Shown: positions 42,574-51,728, counted from the stretch's first letter. The stretch is DNA of 64,000 nt from Methylosinus sporium (GCF_003113265.1 NZ_PUIV01000006.1:1-64000); one strand, 5' to 3'. Numbers and translations are program-made. Notes: generated from the sequence alone by a model not told the origin.

Positions 42574-43227
42574 TCACACCGTCCAATAGCGGTAAGGATC
42601 GAGCATGGCGCTCGCCGGACCGGATATCGCAGATGATGTCCCGCCAGCGGCAGAATTCACCCAGTAGCCCCATTCTGTTTCGGAGAGCCCGTCGGTTTTC
42701 TGGCGAAGAGATTTCAGCGAGGGGTCGCGGCTATCCGCCGACGCTTGCTCGCGCAGCACGGTGACCGCCGCGCGCTTCAACGCGCCGGGAATTTCGACAA
42801 ATCCAGCCGTGTAGGAGACGACAGTCGTTCCTTGGGGCCAATCGACGAAGGAAGAGCCGCACAGCCGACGCAGAAGCCCAGCCCCACGATCGATCTCGTA
42901 ATCGCTCGCCTCGAGCGCGGTTCCGTCCACTGTGATGGAGCTAATCGCGCCGATGAATCGCCGCACCAGGATCAAAGACGCCGGCTTCGCATTTCCATCG
43001 CACCTGACGATGCGCTCGGTTTGAACGATCGTCTCGCGCAACAGCGTCGGGATAGCGATTCCATCGCCGGGAACGCGGCATTCGTCGGAAATGATATCAG
43101 AGATTTGCAGTCCAAAATTTGCAAGAGCTACATCTTGGTCAGTGCCAGAGATTCCGAGCGCGCCCTTGATTTCGTCGAGCGTCAAGAGCGCGCGATCGGC
43201 TGCCGGAACGGTGACGGTGAAAGACAT
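42574..43227 (-). CDS. Head-tail connector / adaptor protein (gp6-like)
   Basis: A 217-aa protein. ADRALLTLDEIKGALGISGT at the N-terminus is the hallmark of gp6-like adaptor proteins, followed by helices and GTTVVSYTAGFVEIPGALKR and AAVTVLREQA. It attaches to the portal as the first neck ring. Confidence 0.8.
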   Translation of the reverse strand: MSFTVTVPAADRALLTLDEIKGALGISGTDQDVALANFGLQISDIISDECRVPGDGIAIPTLLRETIVQTERIVRCDGNAKPASLILVRRFIGAISSITVDGTALEASDYEIDRGAGLLRRLCGSSFVDWPQGTTVVSYTAGFVEIPGALKRAAVTVLREQASADSRDPSLKSLRQKTDGLSETEWGYWVNSAAGGTSSAISGPASAMLDPYRYWTV

Positions 43228-43230
43228 AGA

Positions 43231-43719
43231 TCAGGACAGCCGATAGAGCGTCCAGGCGCCGGCGGCCGTGCGCCGAGCCCGGAAGCGGCCAGAGGAATTC
43301 AGCGAGCCGGCAGCGCTGTAAGCTGGGATGTCCATGCTTCCGACGAGCGTCCAGCCCGTGTTCGTCGTGAGGCTCGCATCCTCGGCATCGACGGTCGAAA
43401 TATTGATGACCGAGAAGTCGAAAGAGGAGTTCGCGCCGAACGCCGGGAGCGCGGTATCCATCGCGGTCGCGAGCGGCAGTTGCAGCGCGGAAGCGGCGCC
43501 GGCGGCCTGATTGACGGTGATGATTCCCGCCAATATCTCCGCGGCGGTCAGCGTCGCCGAGACCGTCTTGGCTGTCGGCGCGCCCTGGACGATCGCATAG
43601 ACGCCGGCATTTTCGATGAGGCCGCCGCTTTCGATCGTGATCTTTCCGCCCGAGGCGACGACCAGCTCGTCACCACCTTGCTTGTCATAGACTTTCGGCT
43701 GGTATGTCGCGTCGACCAT
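43231..43719 (-). CDS. Phage structural protein (162 aa)
   Basis: A beta-rich protein beginning DATYQPKVYDKQGGDELVVA with GKITIESGG, the pattern of small virion proteins found between capsid and neck genes in Rhizobiales phages. Role (capsid decoration or fibre) is unclear. Confidence 0.6.
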   Translation of the reverse strand: MVDATYQPKVYDKQGGDELVVASGGKITIESGGLIENAGVYAIVQGAPTAKTVSATLTAAEILAGIITVNQAAGAASALQLPLATAMDTALPAFGANSSFDFSVINISTVDAEDASLTTNTGWTLVGSMDIPAYSAAGSLNSSGRFRARRTAAGAWTLYRLS

Positions 43720-43738
43720 GGTCGTTTCCTCTCAGATT

Positions 43739-43996
43739 TCAGTACCAGCCGACGACGGTCGCCGTCGTGTTGGTCGCGAGAATTCGGACGCCACGGAAGG
43801 GTAAAATTTGCCCCGCCGTGAGCGGATAGGTGATGTCGGTTCCGGCTTCGTCGCGGATGACCGCATCGCCGGCGACCGTGCAATAGATCGCACGGGGCTT
43901 GATGGCGAGGTCAGCAGAGTCCGATGGCGAGATCGCGAAGTGTCGCGTCGCAACGTCGGACAGGCCAGGCGCGAAAGTCGAGAAATTATCAGCCAT
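43739..43996 (-). CDS. Phage structural protein (85 aa)
   Basis: A short beta-rich protein (ADNFSTFAPGLSDVATRHFA, IYCTVAGDAVIRDEAGTDIT, YPLTAGQILPFRGVRILATN). The layout is that of a small trimeric decoration-like domain (SPxxADLA...YPLTAGQxLPF...), common near capsid genes; exact function unknown. Confidence 0.6.
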   Translation of the reverse strand: MADNFSTFAPGLSDVATRHFAISPSDSADLAIKPRAIYCTVAGDAVIRDEAGTDITYPLTAGQILPFRGVRILATNTTATVVGWY

Positions 43997-44005
43997 CTTC
44001 GGCCC

Positions 44006-44371
44006 TCAGATCATTGCGGCGAGCGCGGCGTCCGCCTCGTCTTTCGTCATCGCGTCATGCGTGTAACGCTCATCGCCGATGAAGATATCGTATTTGCCGC
44101 GCCCGATATGGCGAACGGAAAACTCGGCGGCGTCTGTGGCGGCGGGGGCCTCCTCAGAGCCGCTGTTTTCCTGCTCTGTGGCGGCGGGGGCCTCTGCGGC
44201 CGGCGGCTCTATGGGGGCGATCGGCTGCGGCTTCGGAGCCTCGACATAGCCGGCCGCCTCGAGACCATCGAAGACGCTATCGGCGATCTCTCGCGTCGAG
44301 CCTGCCGCCAATTCCTCGACGTGGATTCCATCGTGCGCGTAGGGAAACGATTTCTTTATGAAGGCGAGCAT
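44006..44371 (-). CDS. Phage protein of unknown function (121 aa)
   Basis: It opens with LAFIKKSFPYAHDGIHVEEL, a pattern of phage proteins with an N-terminal AAG-motif beta domain, then a long Pro/Ala linker (APKPQPIAPIEPPAAEAPAA), and an RGKYDIFIGDERYTHDAMTK domain. It lies downstream of a strong hairpin, so it may be separately regulated from the capsid gene. Confidence 0.6.
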   Translation of the reverse strand: MLAFIKKSFPYAHDGIHVEELAAGSTREIADSVFDGLEAAGYVEAPKPQPIAPIEPPAAEAPAATEQENSGSEEAPAATDAAEFSVRHIGRGKYDIFIGDERYTHDAMTKDEADAALAAMI

Positions 44372-44389
44372 GCGTCAATCTCCAAAATC

Positions 44390-44416
44390 GCGCCCCGGCA
44401 GAGCCCGCCGGGGCGC
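44390..44416 (-). terminator. Strong hairpin downstream of head genes
   Basis: GCGCCCCGGC (44407-44416 on the minus strand) pairs perfectly with GCCGGGGCGC (44390-44399) around a 7-nt loop, followed by GATTTTGGA. The U-tract is short, so it may be a partial terminator that tunes expression between capsid and downstream genes or protects 3' ends. Confidence 0.6.
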
Positions 44417-44434
44417 TTATTGCGGCGCCGCCGA

Positions 44435-44869
44435 TCAGGCCGGGGGATTGGACGTGGGAGCCGAGCGCGGATGGCCCAGCAACCACAGGCCCGCGATGAA
44501 GATGTTGCCCGCACCGTTGCCGGCCGGCGTGATGGTCACGCGGCAGTAGCGCTTTGGACCGACGTAGCCAATCTTGCGAACCTCGTTGTCGTCGTCGAAC
44601 TGAAAGCTCGCCAGCGCCTCGGTCCCCAGAAGGAACTTATCGTCGACGGCCGCAGCGTCCGAGAGGTTCGCCGCGTTGCCATCCTCGAAAAGGACCGTGA
44701 ACGTCGCATCGGCGTCCGTGTTCGCGCCGATCGCGATCAGGAATTCCACCGCCTCATAGCCGGCCGTGTCGATGATCTGCGACACATAGGCCGTATTGTC
44801 CGTGCCGGCCGCGACGGGAGAGAGCCCGCGCGCGACGTGGATGTTGTTGTGGAGGTCTTTCGACGCCAT
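44435..44869 (-). CDS. Phage virion protein (144 aa)
   Basis: Beta-rich (DNTAYVSQIIDTAGYEAVEF, LIAIGANTDADATFTVLFED, RYCRVTITPAGNGAGNIFIA). The motif series resembles small structural proteins found just after HK97-type capsid genes in alphaproteobacterial phages. It might be a capsid decoration protein; not proven. Confidence 0.62.
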   Translation of the reverse strand: MASKDLHNNIHVARGLSPVAAGTDNTAYVSQIIDTAGYEAVEFLIAIGANTDADATFTVLFEDGNAANLSDAAAVDDKFLLGTEALASFQFDDDNEVRKIGYVGPKRYCRVTITPAGNGAGNIFIAGLWLLGHPRSAPTSNPPA

Positions 44870-44931
44870 GGTCGGCGCTCCTCATGTAGGAAATGGGGAA
44901 AGCGGCGGCGCGCGATGCGCCGCCGAATGGA

Positions 44932-46212
44932 TTACGCCGCGATCTTCAGCTTGCGGATCGCTTCCGGCAGCACGACCTGCCCGCCCTGGCGCCGGCGGAA
45001 GATGAAGCGCACATTGCCGCCCGTCGCCTGCGTGTAGGGGTCGCGCAGGAACTCCATGGAGATTCGGTCGACAAGCGTGTACGCGCGGCGCCAATCGCCG
45101 AAGACGACGGGATAGGCGTTCGCGGCAATGTCGGGCATGTCGGGAAGCTCGACATAGGGCGCGCCGTTGATCGAATTCGGAACGCCGTTCGCGAGGCCGG
45201 GAGACCATAGATACTGGCCGTCGCCGTCCTTCAGCTTGCGAATGGCGCCGATCGTCGAGCGGTTCATGCCCCAGGTCGCGGCGCGCGCATAGGCGGTCTT
45301 GATGCCGTAGAAGAGGCTCAGAACGCCGTCCGCGGTGATAGCCGCCGCGGAGCCGCTGTTGGTTTCGGCGACGCTTCCATGCACCAGGACGCCCTGCGAC
45401 TTCCCGACGCCGGAACCGGAGATCACCGCCGCGCCTTCCGCGACCGCGAACTGTTCCTCCGCTTCCATGCGAAGCTCGGACTCCATATCGAAGGCCGAAT
45501 CCTCGAGCATCTGATTGGAGATATCGATCAGCGCGAAGATTTCGTGCGCCGGGATTTCCTCTAGGCCATAGGCAAGCCCAGTCGTCTCCGACTTCGTGCC
45601 CTGTTCCGCCACCCACTGCGCCGCGAACTGGCCCGTGCGCTTCGGAATCTGAATCGACTTCGCGGCCGTGGTGCGGACGCGCACCAACGCACGAACCGGG
45701 CTCTGCTCGGTCACGCCCTTGATGATCTCGCGGACGTATTCGAGCGGCGCCAGATAGCCGCCGGCCGTGTCGCTCGACACGTTGAGCGACTTGTATTCGG
45801 CGATGGCGTCCTCGATAGACTTGCGCTGTTCGGCGCCCAGGTTCGGAATGCCGAGCGTGTGAGCGGAGACGACAGAGCGGAGCCAATCATTGGCGCGCTG
45901 CTTGACCTCGCCGGGGGAGCCGCCGCCGCGCGCCGCGCCGGGAATGCGCGCCATCGCGACTTCGATACGGTCGGCAGCTTCGCGGGCGGCCTTCGCCTGG
46001 CCCTCGGCGAGAGTCAGCTTCTGATTCAGGCCTTCGAAATCGCCGAGCCGCTTTTCGATCTTGCCCAGCTTCTCATCGAGCAGCGGATCGGCCGAGCCTT
46101 TCTTTTCGATCTCGGCGAGGCGAGCGTCATTCGCCGCCTTGAACTGTTCGAACGCGGTCATGACGGGGTTCACCGCCTTGTCGACGGCAGACTTGATCTC
46201 TTCGGGTTCCAT
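44932..46212 (-). CDS. HK97-fold major capsid protein
   Basis: A 426-aa capsid precursor. Residues 1-90 are a charged coiled-coil delta/scaffold domain (FEQFKAANDARLAEIEKKGS, KIEKRLGDFEGLNQKLTLAE) that the prohead protease removes. The remainder shows the HK97 fold: TAGGYLAPLEYVREIIKGVT, VRALVRVRTTAAKSIQIPKR, AAQWVAEQGTKSETTG, DMESELRMEAEEQFAVAEGA, and the C-terminal VFGDWRRAYTLVDRISMEFL. Start ATG 46212 gives the normal size. Confidence 0.93.
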   Translation of the reverse strand: MEPEEIKSAVDKAVNPVMTAFEQFKAANDARLAEIEKKGSADPLLDEKLGKIEKRLGDFEGLNQKLTLAEGQAKAAREAADRIEVAMARIPGAARGGGSPGEVKQRANDWLRSVVSAHTLGIPNLGAEQRKSIEDAIAEYKSLNVSSDTAGGYLAPLEYVREIIKGVTEQSPVRALVRVRTTAAKSIQIPKRTGQFAAQWVAEQGTKSETTGLAYGLEEIPAHEIFALIDISNQMLEDSAFDMESELRMEAEEQFAVAEGAAVISGSGVGKSQGVLVHGSVAETNSGSAAAITADGVLSLFYGIKTAYARAATWGMNRSTIGAIRKLKDGDGQYLWSPGLANGVPNSINGAPYVELPDMPDIAANAYPVVFGDWRRAYTLVDRISMEFLRDPYTQATGGNVRFIFRRRQGGQVVLPEAIRKLKIAA

Positions 46213-46222
46213 GATCGGTTTC

Positions 46223-46939
46223 CTATTTCGCGATGACGGATGCGAGCGCGGCGAAGCGCGCGCGGATGTGTTTGCCGATTTCGTCCTCATCCCGAGGTTC
46301 CGGTTGCGCCTTGAAGCCGCGAATGGCGATGGATTTCGCAGCGGCGCGCGAGAACCCTGCATCCCGCAGGAAATCCTCGAAGTCGCGAATGGTCTTGATC
46401 TCATCGGCGAGCGTCGCATCGACGCCGGCGGATTTGATGTAATAGGCCTTGCTCAGAGGATTGGACGGGTCATCGACGATGGAGACCTCGCCAAGGTGAA
46501 CCGTCTTCAGATAGCGGCGCGGCTCGCCGGCGCGCCCAGACCCCATCTTCGAACCGCCGGGCGCGACCTGATATCCAATCGACAGACCGCCGAGAACGTC
46601 ATCCTTCAGCAGCCCATAGATTTCCTTGCCGCTTTCGAGGTCCATGTTCGAGAGCTGGCCCGCGACGGCGAGACCGTTCTTGTCCTCCGCCATCGCCAGC
46701 CATTTACCGATCGGCGACGGCCCCCATTTCGCCTTTCCGTGCATGACGCGCATCGGCGGGAGCCGCCGCCCGGAGCGTTCGCGCTCGAGCAGCGACTTCG
46801 CGAAAGCGCCGGGCTCGATTACGTCGCCATGGGAATCCATGTTCCCGAACACGGCGCCGTAGCCTTCGAAATAGCCGGGGGGCTTGTCGGCAGCGTCGAA
46901 TTTGAGCTCCAGAGGGACCGCAATGCAGCCGAGTTCCAT
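46223..46939 (-). CDS. HK97 family prohead protease
   Basis: A 238-aa serine protease that matures the capsid. FEGYGAVFGNMDSHGDVIEP is the classic N-terminal motif. Likely catalytic residues are His67 (PPMRVMHG) and Ser120 (LGGLSIGY), and VHLGEVSIVDDPSNPLSKAY is the family C-terminal block. Start at ATG 46939 chosen because it removes 19 extra residues that overlap the portal gene. Confidence 0.93.
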   Translation of the reverse strand: MELGCIAVPLELKFDAADKPPGYFEGYGAVFGNMDSHGDVIEPGAFAKSLLERERSGRRLPPMRVMHGKAKWGPSPIGKWLAMAEDKNGLAVAGQLSNMDLESGKEIYGLLKDDVLGGLSIGYQVAPGGSKMGSGRAGEPRRYLKTVHLGEVSIVDDPSNPLSKAYYIKSAGVDATLADEIKTIRDFEDFLRDAGFSRAAAKSIAIRGFKAQPEPRDEDEIGKHIRARFAALASVIAK

Positions 46940-46940
46940 G

Positions 46941-48755
46941 TCAATCGATCCTCGGTTTCCAGTTTTCGTCGATCTCTTCGAAAATTTCCAGTCCAAAGCG
47001 CAGCGCGCCGCGGAAGGGCTCGACCTTGGAAAGATCGACGCCCGCGCCGTCGTATGTGATGGTGACGTGCGGCTGGAATTCCGGCCAATCCGACGACGCG
47101 CCGGCTTCCGTGATTTCGTGGTTGCGCCTGGACAGCGCCCATGATGCGAACTTCAGAACGATCGCGCCTTGCGGACCGAGCGGCTCGACGACGCGGGGGC
47201 CGCCGGGCGTGATGACGAGCCCGCCGTCATTCTTCGGGTCGCAGATAATGCAATCGTCTCCGACGAGGCTCCAATCGAGACGCTTGCGGCTGTAGGCGAT
47301 GGTGACATGCAGATCGCTCTCTGCGAGCGTCGTCTTGAAGCCTTGCGATTTCGCCCACGCGAGAAACTCTCCGGCGTTGAGCAGGCGACGCGACACATAG
47401 AGCGTGCGCGGCTCCATCGATTTTTGCTCGGACGGCGGGGGCTCCGGCGGTCGAGCGGCCGTCGTAGTGGCGGGGCGCGCCTCTCCGGCCGGGGCCATCG
47501 TAAGCGGCTCCAAAAGACGCCCAGCATTCTCATTCTCGGGCCGCGGATTCCAACCGTCGTCGTCGCGGACCTCATTCCTATCGAGCCATCCCGGATTCGA
47601 GTTCGTTCCGAGCGCGGCCTGATAGTATTTCGTTCGCGCCTCGAGGGACCCGCGCGTCAATTCCGTCGTGTCGATGCGGACGTGGTAGCCTTCGCGCCGC
47701 TCGTCTTTCGTCAGCAGCTGCGTATTGATCGCCGAGCGAAGCGCCTTGATCCATCGTTGCAGCGTGTAGCGGACATGGGCGTCGAAAAACGCCTCTGCGC
47801 TTGCGAATGTCGGCGACTGGTCGCCAGCATGTCCTACCATGATCGGAAAGACGCCGAGCACGCGGCAGATTTCTTCGATCTGGTGTTTCCGCGTCTCGAG
47901 GTGCTGATTATCGACACCCGTCGCAGCAAGCGGCGTCCACTTCAGGGCGCCGGATGAAACGAACGTCTTGAACGCATTCGAAAGGCCAGTCTGCATTTGC
48001 GCCCAGCCGGACTGAAGCTTGGAAAGCTGTTCGCTGGTCAGGCGCACCTTTTCATCCGCCGGCGCCAAAATGCCGCCGGTTCGCGCGCCATTCGAATGGA
48101 GCCGCGCCTGTGACTCTTCCGTCGCTCTGGCGAGCCCGATTGCCTCTCGCCCGATAACCGCAGGGTCGAGGCCCTTATAGGCGCGCCAGCCCGGCCCGCT
48201 GAGGTGGAAAACCTCTTCCGCGCCGACCGTAGCGAAGACTCCATTCTCAAACGTCAGATCGAAGCGCTTGCGCATGAAGCGCGTCTCTATGTCGATCGTC
48301 GTGCTTTCCGGGCGGATCGGGATAAGCTCTCTCGTCTCGCCATTGACGACGACGCGATAGGAGACGCTGTTTCCCGTCGCCGCAGCGTGCAGCAAGATCG
48401 TCGTGAAGAACTGAAACGCATCCTGCAATTCGCTGGCGCGGTGCAACAGCAGATCATAAAGCGGATGGTCGACCGCCGGCTCCGATCCTTTGCCGCTCGG
48501 GAGGTCGCGATAGATTTCGACGGGCAGTTGCGCAATTCCATCGGCAATCACCATGACGCCACGGAAAAACGCGGGGACCTGCAACGCAGTGACAGACGAA
48601 ACATCCGTCCCCGCCTTCGTCGGGATTCCCCAGCCGCCATTGACGGCGGCCCAAAGCTCTGGGGATATGTCGACGGACTTTTGTTCTTCAGCCGCGACAA
48701 CAGAGATCGGAGACGAGTGCGAGCCTCGCCCGAATATGCGCTCGAAAAAGCTCAT
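46941..48755 (-). CDS. HK97-type portal protein fused to a C-terminal 2H phosphodiesterase (Acb1-like) domain
   Basis: A 604-aa fusion. Residues 1-405 are an HK97 portal protein (FFRGVMVIADGIAQLPVEIY, RFDLTFENGVFATVGAEEVF, EICRVLGVFPIMVGHAGDQS), the dodecameric DNA gate of the head. A Pro-rich linker (ATTTAARPPEPPPSEQKS) leads to residues 447-600, which carry two HxT motifs: His483-Val-Thr485 (LHVTIAYS) and His563-Val-Thr565 (PHVTITYD). The blocks RRLLNAGEFLAWAKSQGFKT and EAGASSDWPEFQPHVTITYD are, as I recall, those of the Acb1-like domains on DUF1073 portals. Acb1 degrades cyclic oligonucleotide signals of CBASS. Activity here is inferred. Confidence 0.85.
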   Translation of the reverse strand: MSFFERIFGRGSHSSPISVVAAEEQKSVDISPELWAAVNGGWGIPTKAGTDVSSVTALQVPAFFRGVMVIADGIAQLPVEIYRDLPSGKGSEPAVDHPLYDLLLHRASELQDAFQFFTTILLHAAATGNSVSYRVVVNGETRELIPIRPESTTIDIETRFMRKRFDLTFENGVFATVGAEEVFHLSGPGWRAYKGLDPAVIGREAIGLARATEESQARLHSNGARTGGILAPADEKVRLTSEQLSKLQSGWAQMQTGLSNAFKTFVSSGALKWTPLAATGVDNQHLETRKHQIEEICRVLGVFPIMVGHAGDQSPTFASAEAFFDAHVRYTLQRWIKALRSAINTQLLTKDERREGYHVRIDTTELTRGSLEARTKYYQAALGTNSNPGWLDRNEVRDDDGWNPRPENENAGRLLEPLTMAPAGEARPATTTAARPPEPPPSEQKSMEPRTLYVSRRLLNAGEFLAWAKSQGFKTTLAESDLHVTIAYSRKRLDWSLVGDDCIICDPKNDGGLVITPGGPRVVEPLGPQGAIVLKFASWALSRRNHEITEAGASSDWPEFQPHVTITYDGAGVDLSKVEPFRGALRFGLEIFEEIDENWKPRID

Positions 48756-48761
48756 CCGGCC

Positions 48762-50489
48762 TCACACAACCGCGAATTCGTCGAAACCTCCGGATGGAGC
48801 TTCCGGGTTCAAGCTCATAAGGCGAATAGCGTCGAACATCGCCATGATAGGATCGATTTTCGCATAGCCAGCGGCCTGTTTATAAATCATCTGCGCGCTA
48901 CCCTTCAGTTCGGCTTTTGCGTTACCGAGAGCCCACGCCATGATCCGTTGATCTGCGGGGATGAACCGGCCAGACAACAGCTCCAATTCACATGTTCCTA
49001 TTGCACCCTGGAGTAAGAAACCCTGGCTGACGGACTGAACCTGTAGAGGTCCGTCGCTGTCAGTCATTTCGGAAAGCTCCAGAGCATCGGAGATTGATGC
49101 AACGACTTTGCCCGCGGGGTCGGCTCCAACGCCGCCAAGAAGGCCTGCATCATAAATTTTTTTGATGATCGCGACCGCGCCTTCGACCCCTGCGCCCGGC
49201 TGCGTAAAAATCGTAAGATCGCCATCTTCGACGAAATCGCTCAACTGCGGCTCGAGAGAGAGTCGGCGTTCTACAACGCCGCGCCCCTGTACGGGGTCGC
49301 TAAACGCCCACGAATGCCCCCATCCAAACCATTTTCGGCGTCTAACATCCTGTGAGTCGCACCGCTGTCGACCAATGACATAGATGCTCAATAGGTCATC
49401 CGCGCCGCCGCCATCTATTCCAACGACGACAACCTCGCATCGCGACAAGATTTTTTCGAGCGTCAACGCTTTTTCTGCCGCGTCGGGCCAGAATTCAGCG
49501 CCCACCCAACTATCCGCTCCGAGCGCGATTCCGATTTCGATATTCAGGTGCTGCGACGCCCACCGGCGGACGTCCGCCTCGCCCTTATGCTTCTCCGCCC
49601 GGAACTGTTCCTCCAGGACGTCGCGGGAAACTGCGGACCCGAGGCTCGGCATAACGCGGCGCCAGAGTTCCGGGTTTTCCCACGGCCTATTGCGATCTTC
49701 CTGGATATGCTTCGGGAACTCATAGATGATCGGTAGGTAGCTCGGATCGGTTATGACGCCATCGCGGACTTCTCGCGCATATTTCAGTTCTTTTGCGAAT
49801 ATGCCGGCGGGCGGAGCCTCTGACTGCGTAGTGATCAGCCATACGAAGCTCTCGGGGAATGCGATTCTCGCTCCCCTGATTTGTCCGATGACGCGATCAG
49901 CGGCAGCGACTGAGCCCAGAACATGCAGCTCGTCGACAAGGCACCCGGCGAATTTTCCGCCCGTCGCGACTTTCGTATCGAAGCTCGTGACCTCGAGATA
50001 GGCGCCGGTGAGCCGATGCTCGATCAGCTTCAGATGGTCCGTCGTCTTCAGGAACTTTTTGAATTTCGGCTCGGCCTCGATCATGCCAGCGGCAGAGTCA
50101 TACGCTTCGCCGGAAATTTTCTGTGTCGCTCCAAGAATGCCAAAGCGCGCATTCGGGCGCTTGTTCATCAAGAGCGCCGTCAGCATCGTTCCGCCGGAGA
50201 GGGTCGTTTTTCCTTGCTTCTTTGGCAGGATCATATGCACCGTCGCGATACGGCGGACATTGTTCGCTTTGTTGTATGACCCGAAAAGCGCGCGAACTGC
50301 GTCTCGGTACCAGTCTCCGACAACCTCTCCGATCAGCGGTTGACCAATGACCTCGGGGAGCCGCATCCGATCGAACCACCGCGCCGCGCGCGCGGCTTCC
50401 CCTTCGTCCAGGTCCATGGCAGGGACAAGCGACCGCCCCTCAATGAGGCGCTGTTCCCAGTCTGGGCATGCCGTCGAGGTTCGTATCAT
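48762..50489 (-). CDS. Terminase large subunit
   Basis: A 575-aa DNA packaging motor. Its ATPase domain has Walker A PKKQGKTT (89-96) and Walker B GCLVDELHV with Asp186/Glu187; the C-terminal nuclease domain has VVVVGIDGGGADDLLSIYVI with the first metal-binding Asp residues and a later DPAGK block. It overlaps the small subunit gene by 4 nt. It is similar to HK97-like terminases of Rhizobiales prophages. Confidence 0.93.
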   Translation of the reverse strand: MIRTSTACPDWEQRLIEGRSLVPAMDLDEGEAARAARWFDRMRLPEVIGQPLIGEVVGDWYRDAVRALFGSYNKANNVRRIATVHMILPKKQGKTTLSGGTMLTALLMNKRPNARFGILGATQKISGEAYDSAAGMIEAEPKFKKFLKTTDHLKLIEHRLTGAYLEVTSFDTKVATGGKFAGCLVDELHVLGSVAAADRVIGQIRGARIAFPESFVWLITTQSEAPPAGIFAKELKYAREVRDGVITDPSYLPIIYEFPKHIQEDRNRPWENPELWRRVMPSLGSAVSRDVLEEQFRAEKHKGEADVRRWASQHLNIEIGIALGADSWVGAEFWPDAAEKALTLEKILSRCEVVVVGIDGGGADDLLSIYVIGRQRCDSQDVRRRKWFGWGHSWAFSDPVQGRGVVERRLSLEPQLSDFVEDGDLTIFTQPGAGVEGAVAIIKKIYDAGLLGGVGADPAGKVVASISDALELSEMTDSDGPLQVQSVSQGFLLQGAIGTCELELLSGRFIPADQRIMAWALGNAKAELKGSAQMIYKQAAGYAKIDPIMAMFDAIRLMSLNPEAPSGGFDEFAVV

Positions 50490-50929
50490 TGCAGCGTCTT
50501 ATGCGCGCCGCCGAGAGAGGCCGCGATATCGGCCCCCCAGTCTTGATCTTCGACCATGGACGTCGCCTGCGCTGACTCGGACTCTTTCTTCCCGACCTTC
50601 TTCGGCTTCGGGGACGCGGGCGCGGGCGCCCGATCGCCGTTGAATTCGTCCTCGACGGCGGCGCGTCCGGTCATTTCCTCGAGCTTCTTTTGAGCGGTCA
50701 CGTTGCCGCCGCGCGCGCTCTTGAAGAGCAGCGAGATAACCTCGGCCCGCCGTCGCTGAATCCCATTGTCCAACTCGTCGCCGAAATGCTTCCGCAGAGT
50801 GTCGGAGTCGCAGCGCAGCACCTTGGCGATAGCCCCTTGCGACATGCCGCCGCTCGTCAGCTCCTCGACCCTCTTGGCCAGCGCCGGGGTCTTGCGGAAC
50901 GCCGGCCGCCCTCGCTTCCGTGTCGTCAA
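50486..50929 (-). CDS. Terminase small subunit
   Basis: A 147-aa DNA-binding subunit that starts packaging. GRPAFRKTPALAKRVEELTS and GGMSQGAIAKVLRCDSDTLR form an HTH-type DNA-binding head, then an oligomerisation helix (RRRAEVISLLFKSARGGNVT, AQKKLEEMTG) and an acidic tail. First gene of the packaging module. Confidence 0.83.
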   Translation of the reverse strand: MTTRKRGRPAFRKTPALAKRVEELTSGGMSQGAIAKVLRCDSDTLRKHFGDELDNGIQRRRAEVISLLFKSARGGNVTAQKKLEEMTGRAAVEDEFNGDRAPAPASPKPKKVGKKESESAQATSMVEDQDWGADIAASLGGAHKTLQ

Positions 50930-51171
50930 TTTAGCCTCTGTTTTTCGGTCGGTTGCCGGGCGCCGCCCGATTTTCCGGGCTGGGGGAAAAAATCTCCGCG
51001 TGAGACCCCAACCGGTGGGAGGCCCTATCGGCCCCGAGATTTTACCCCCCCCACCCCCTATCGAGGGTTATTGCGTATGGAGCAGGTGATGGCCTCGGGG
51101 AAGGGCTGCGGAGGGCGCTGTGGGCGTTCTTTTGGTGATGCGTCTTTGCAGAGGGCAGGGCGGAGGTTCGC

Positions 51172-51483
51172 TTACCGTTGGCGCTCTCTGCGGGCCTGTG
51201 CGGTCTTTGTGTTCGAACAGGGGAGGCAGATCGTTTGACCGTTAGCGACGTCGAGCTTTGCGCCGCCGTCTTTGACCTCGATGATGTGGTCGGCTGTGAG
51301 GCGGGGGCCTGCGGCCCCGCATTTGACGCAGCGGTGGCCGTCTCTGTCCTTTACAGCCTTAGCCCATGCGTCATGAGCAGCGCTCTGATAGTGAGCTTTG
51401 TTCGCGCCGCCTGCGGTATCGATGCGCTTGGCGCGGCTTTGCTGCGCCGGCTTGAGGCGTGGGGGGATAGTGCGGAGCGCCAT
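51172..51483 (-). CDS. HNH endonuclease
   Basis: A 103-aa HNH nuclease: CVKCGAAGPRLTADHIIEVK, DGGAKLDVANGQTICLPCSN, with paired CxxC zinc sites and the DH-N-motif. Small HNH nucleases next to terminase genes in HK97-like phages are required for cos or specific packaging-site cleavage. The open frame continues upstream to 51789 but has no matching sequence; ATG 51483 (after GAGG) is chosen, with ATG 51516 possible. The 290 bp before it, which lie between the two genes, hold only a hairpin. Confidence 0.82.
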   Translation of the reverse strand: MALRTIPPRLKPAQQSRAKRIDTAGGANKAHYQSAAHDAWAKAVKDRDGHRCVKCGAAGPRLTADHIIEVKDGGAKLDVANGQTICLPCSNTKTAQARRERQR

Positions 51484-51698
51484 CGCCTCACTCTGTGTGG
51501 CCGGGAAGGTCATCATAGGGGTGTCGAGGGTGGGCTCAACACTGCCCGTGGGATGGAACGAGCGCAGGTTCGTCGGCGGCGTCAAGGTAGGGCCTCGACG
51601 TGGTGTCGCCAATCCATTCAGCTTTCGCCGAATGTCCGAGGTCATCCTCGGCCCGACCCGTGTTGCCTTACCCGCAGAGCGGGCGCTCGAATCAGAAA

Positions 51699-51728
51699 CG
51701 CCCGGAAGCCGTCTCCGGCCCCGGGCGT
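51699..51728 (-). terminator. Hairpin after the 201-aa gene
   Basis: On the minus strand ACGCCCGG pairs with CCGGGCGT (outer stem at 51699-51728), with inner GC pairs, followed by TTCTGATT. It probably separates the upstream phage gene from the HNH/terminase operon. The weak T-run makes it a modest terminator. Confidence 0.5.

Noticed and set aside
46941-47417. Separate internal translation of the 2H domain from ATG 47417
   Set aside because: No good ribosome site precedes it; the linker connects both domains in one frame. It cannot be excluded, but is not supported.
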